Shown here: piece after piece, positions 52,537 to 54,834 of the stretch | Layout: every line of letters starts with the position of its first letter | How positions within the stretch are numbered: the stretch's first letter is position 1 | NCBI GenBank assembly: GCA_902494085.1 | Contig: CABURU010000010.1 | Location: 1-54,834 of the forward strand | DNA: 54,834 nucleotides | From: an uncultured Collinsella sp. | GTDB lineage: Bacteria > Actinomycetota > Coriobacteriia > Coriobacteriales > Coriobacteriaceae | Direction: 5' to 3' | Program-made: the position numbers and the translations under genes | The notes under the pieces: generated by a model | What the model was told of the DNA's origin: nothing | Databases searched by the model: none | Seen by the model: the letters and a program-made list of their open reading frames with translations, nothing else

Positions 52537-52577
52537 GCAGGGGCCCGCTCGGTCATGTGTTCCGAGCGGGCCCCTGC
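52537..52577 (-). terminator. Terminator after rpiB
   Basis: Perfect 16-bp stem GCAGGGGCCCGCTCGG (52537-52552) with 52562-52577. On the minus strand it is followed by ATAGATTTTGG. It lies next to the oppositely directed ndk terminator. Confidence 0.8.
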
Positions 52578-52601
52578 TGTTAGCTTGTGGCACTGAATAG
52601 T

Positions 52602-53069
52602 TTAGGCTTCGTCGACGATCTTAAGGCCGCGCGTGTGATCGATCTCGTTGAGGAGGTTAACGCGACGCTCGTGACGACCACCCTCAAACTCGGCGTCGAG
52701 CCACTCGTCGACGATCATCTTGGCGAGCTCGGAGCCCACGACGCGGGCGCCAAAGGCGAGCACGTTGGTATTGTTGTGCATGCGAGAGAGCTTGGCGCTG
52801 AAGGGCTCGGAGCACACAACGGCGCGTACGCCCTCGACCTTGTTGGCAGCCAGGCTAATCCCGACACCGGTGCCACAGATGAGGATGCCCAGGTCGACGT
52901 CGCCGTTGGCAACGGCCTTACCCACCTTGTAGCCGGCGATGGGGTAGTCAAAGCTCTCGGAGGTGTCGGTGCCAAAGTTCACGACCTCGCAGCCGCGCTC
53001 CTTCAGGTGCTCGGAAATGATGTTCTTGAGCTCGACGGCGGCGTGGTCGTTACCGATACCGATCTTCAT
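52602..53069 (-). CDS. rpiB: Ribose-5-phosphate isomerase B
   Basis: 155 aa from the ATG at 53069, which has AGAGGA upstream. Interconverts ribose 5-phosphate and ribulose 5-phosphate; relatives also act on allose or galactose phosphates. MKIGIGNDHAAVELKN with the base-pair D/H region, ILICGTGVGISLAANK with the catalytic cysteine, and SRMHNNTNVLAFGARVVG are family-typical. A longer in-frame reading upstream is rejected as it lacks the family start. Divergent from the last gene of the window. Confidence 0.94.
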   Translation of the reverse strand: MKIGIGNDHAAVELKNIISEHLKERGCEVVNFGTDTSESFDYPIAGYKVGKAVANGDVDLGILICGTGVGISLAANKVEGVRAVVCSEPFSAKLSRMHNNTNVLAFGARVVGSELAKMIVDEWLDAEFEGGRHERRVNLLNEIDHTRGLKIVDEA

Positions 53070-53100
53070 GGATGGTTCCTCTCTGGTCTGTGCGGCGCAA

Positions 53101-53188
53101 ATGCTAAAGGTGTTTACCGCGTTCGACTGCATGATAGCGCGACTTTTGCGTAAACGCTCGGGCGTTTTTTGGTCAAACGCTTTAGCAT
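53101..53188 (+). promoter_or_regulatory. Candidate attenuator upstream of the cysteine desulfidase-like gene
   Basis: AAACGC (53152-53157) pairs with GCGTTT (53162-53167), loop TCGG, followed by TTT: a small intrinsic terminator on the plus strand, 170 bases before the gene. GTTTAC (53112-53117) could instead pair with GTAAAC (53150-53155), which would disrupt it. ATGCTAAAG (53101-53109) and CTTTAGCAT (53180-53188) enclose the whole region. This is an arrangement suited to attenuation, but it matches no known riboswitch class that I recognise. Confidence 0.4.
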
Positions 53189-53341
53189 GCAACAAGACCG
53201 GCTTCTCGTGAATGAATGTCGTCAGTTTGCGCTTGAGCGCCGTCTGCCGGAACCATGGTTGCGGTTTTTGATGCATTGTTATCAAATAAAAGAACTAATT
53301 ATTTTCGAGAGCCCAGTCCGTTATACAAGTAGGAGATACCT

Positions 53342-54661
53342 ATGCCTACCGATTCCCTTCGTGATGCCGCGTTTTGCGATGTTTTGAACCGCGAGCTTGT
53401 CTGTGCGCTCGGCTGCACCGAGCCCATTGCCGTTGCCTATGCAGCGGCACTGGCGAGCCAGGCGCTCGGTTGCGAGCCCGATCATATGGACGTTGCCTGC
53501 TCGGGCAACATCATCAAGAACGTTAAGAGCGTGACCGTGCCCAACTCGGGTGGTATGCACGGTATTGAGGCGGCAGCCGTGCTGGGTGCCGTGGGTGGCG
53601 ACGCTAAGAGCGCTCTCGAGGTGCTCGAGAGCGTTAACGATGAAGACCGTGCACGCGTGGCCGAGCTCCTCGCCGACGCCGGCTACTGCGATGTGTCGCT
53701 TGTCGAGGGTGTGCCCAACCTCTACATCAAGGTGACTGCCACGGCCGGGGGCCATACCGCGGTCGTCGAGATTACCGATCATCACACCAATGTCACGTGC
53801 CATACGCTCGACGGTATTCCGGTATGCGGCAAGTCGGCGGGGGAGTGTGCCGCCTGCGCCGAGCGTGTGGTGGCCGAGCGGGCGGCGGATAAGGCCGACA
53901 CGCCCATGTCGATTGAGTCCATCATCGACTTTATTGAGGACGGCGACATTGAGGACGCCCGCGCTGCCGTTGAGCGTCAGATTGAGCTGAATGGCGCGAT
54001 CAGTGCCGAGGGCCTTGCGCACGCTTGGGGCGCCGAGGTGGGCCGCACGCTGCTGGGTGCTCGTGCCGATGACGTCGCCTGCCGTGCCCGTGCCCGTGCG
54101 GCCGCCGGGTCCGACGCCCGCATGAACGGCTGCGCGCTGCCGGTCGCCATTGTGTGCGGCTCGGGCAATCAGGGCATTACCTGCGCATTGCCCGTCATGG
54201 AGTATGCCGAGTACCTGCGTTGCGACCACGAGCGCCTGGTGCGCGCCGTGATGCTGTCCGATCTTATCGCCGTGCATATCAAGAGCTATATTGGTGCGCT
54301 CTCGGCGTTTTGCGGTGCTATTTGCGCCGCGTGCGGCGCCGGCGCTGCGATTACCTGGCTGTGCGGTGGCACGCGCGAGCAGATTGGCGCGACGGTCTCG
54401 AATACGCTCGGTAACGTGGGCGGCATCGTGTGCGACGGCGCCAAGGCGAGCTGTGCCGCCAAGATCTCGGCTGCCGTCGATGCGGCGATTCTGGGCCATG
54501 ATATGGCCATGCAGGGTCGCGGCTTCCGCGCCGGCGAGGGCCTGATCCAAGATACCGTTGAGCAGACAATCGCCAGCATGGGCTACGTGGGCCGTGTGGG
54601 TATGAAAGATACCGACGTCGAGATCCTCAACATCATGATCGGCAAAACCCAGGTTTGTTAG
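53342..54661 (+). CDS. UPF0597 family protein, probable L-cysteine desulfidase
   Basis: 439 aa. The family (YhaM/CyuA/CdsB) breaks L-cysteine down to pyruvate, ammonia and sulphide with a [4Fe-4S] cluster. The start ELVCALGCTEPIAVAYA carries C25; C281 (NQGITCALPVMEY) and C324 (SAFCGAICAACG) sit close to positions of the cluster cysteines reported for family members. AGGAG precedes the ATG. There is no neighbouring cysteine importer (cyuP). It reads into the structured repeat at the end of the window: the final base of its stop is the first base of the repeat. Confidence 0.88.
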   Translation: MPTDSLRDAAFCDVLNRELVCALGCTEPIAVAYAAALASQALGCEPDHMDVACSGNIIKNVKSVTVPNSGGMHGIEAAAVLGAVGGDAKSALEVLESVNDEDRARVAELLADAGYCDVSLVEGVPNLYIKVTATAGGHTAVVEITDHHTNVTCHTLDGIPVCGKSAGECAACAERVVAERAADKADTPMSIESIIDFIEDGDIEDARAAVERQIELNGAISAEGLAHAWGAEVGRTLLGARADDVACRARARAAAGSDARMNGCALPVAIVCGSGNQGITCALPVMEYAEYLRCDHERLVRAVMLSDLIAVHIKSYIGALSAFCGAICAACGAGAAITWLCGGTREQIGATVSNTLGNVGGIVCDGAKASCAAKISAAVDAAILGHDMAMQGRGFRAGEGLIQDTVEQTIASMGYVGRVGMKDTDVEILNIMIGKTQVC

Positions 54662-54797
54662 TTACGCGGTTTTACCAAACCGCGTAACCAGTCGACGCTG
54701 CAAGCCCGCCAGAGCGGCAATCTGCCTTTCAACTTCGGCGGCATGACCAGAAGGTCAATGCCGCCTTGTTTCAAGGCACCTTGCTCGCTCTGGCGGG
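54661..54797 (+). repeat. Structured repeat family 1, copy B
   Basis: Stem 1 is perfect: GTTACGCGG (54661-54669) with CCGCGTAAC (54680-54688) around TTTTACCAAA. The linker GTCGACGCT follows. Stem 2 is CCCGCCAGAGCG (54705-54716) with CGCTCTGGCGGG (54786-54797). Inside are a GGCA/TGCC hairpin and the apical hairpin GGCGGCAT, GACC (54737-54748) with GGTC, ATGCCGCC (54753-54765) around AGAA. It has the same one-base bulge (54757) as copy A. It begins right at the stop of the preceding gene, and conserved sequence (TTTTCGCT) continues past stem 2. Confidence 0.7.
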
Positions 54798-54834
54798 TTT
54801 TCGCTCATATGACCCAATCCGCTGTCAAGAGCCA

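Noticed and set aside
53169..53387. A 72-codon plus-strand frame running into the cysteine desulfidase-like gene
   Set aside because: It overlaps the start of a gene with a good ribosome binding site, has no site of its own and includes the candidate attenuator region.

Overview
The window is a G+C-rich, gene-dense stretch of a bacterial chromosome. Gene content and order (arginine deiminase genes, a division/cell-wall cluster with no ftsA, SepF and DivIVA, a CTP synthase-XerD pair) point to an actinobacterium of class Coriobacteriia, most likely Collinsella or a close relative. No 16S gene or other taxonomic marker is present, so this is inference. No CRISPR array, tRNA, rRNA, prophage or transposase is visible; nearly all of it looks like core chromosome.

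Layout. 1-2.9 kb: end of arginine deiminase, catabolic ornithine carbamoyltransferase and a YfcC-type antiporter. 2.9-3.4 kb: a gene-free stretch holding two kinds of structured repeat. 3.4-8.3 kb: a DUF1846 protein, a winged-helix regulator, pyrG and xerD. 8.8-24.3 kb: the cell-wall/division cluster mraZ-rsmH-ftsL-like-ftsI-murF-mraY-murD-ftsW-murG-murC-murB-ftsQ-ftsZ, without murE or ftsA. 24.5-32.4 kb: the usual tail of that cluster (pgeF, yggS, sepF, yggT, divIVA), split by a complete pstSCAB-phoU phosphate operon whose first gene overlaps pgeF. 32.5-35.1 kb (minus): a nitroreductase and a second phosphate system (DUF47 plus Pit). 35.3-38.5 kb: a small unknown protein, a Bax-inhibitor-1 homologue, a microbial-type PARG and an SGNH hydrolase. 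38.5-41 kb (minus): thiC-thiD under a TPP riboswitch. 41-48 kb: a membrane protein of unknown function, yaaA, an M18 aminopeptidase, polA and a Cof-type phosphatase. 48-51.7 kb: argG and argH. 52-54.7 kb: ndk, rpiB and an L-cysteine desulfidase-like protein.

How the genes work together. The 8.8-32.4 kb block makes lipid II (MurB, C, D, F, MraY, MurG) and builds the divisome (FtsZ, SepF, FtsQ, FtsL-like, FtsW, FtsI, DivIVA). ArgG/ArgH make arginine while the window's left edge breaks it down. Two phosphate importers, each with a PhoU-type partner, lie within 10 kb.

Most unusual points: a 24-codon arginine-rich leader peptide ending in three CGA codons ahead of argG; a multi-stem repeat present at both ends of the window with several compensatory base changes; a second palindromic repeat family beginning AGTTGCGGTGGAATA; two very long GC-rich inverted repeats, each beside a C/A-rich tract; a yggT gene that appears to start at ATC; and a possible attenuator ahead of the cysteine desulfidase gene.
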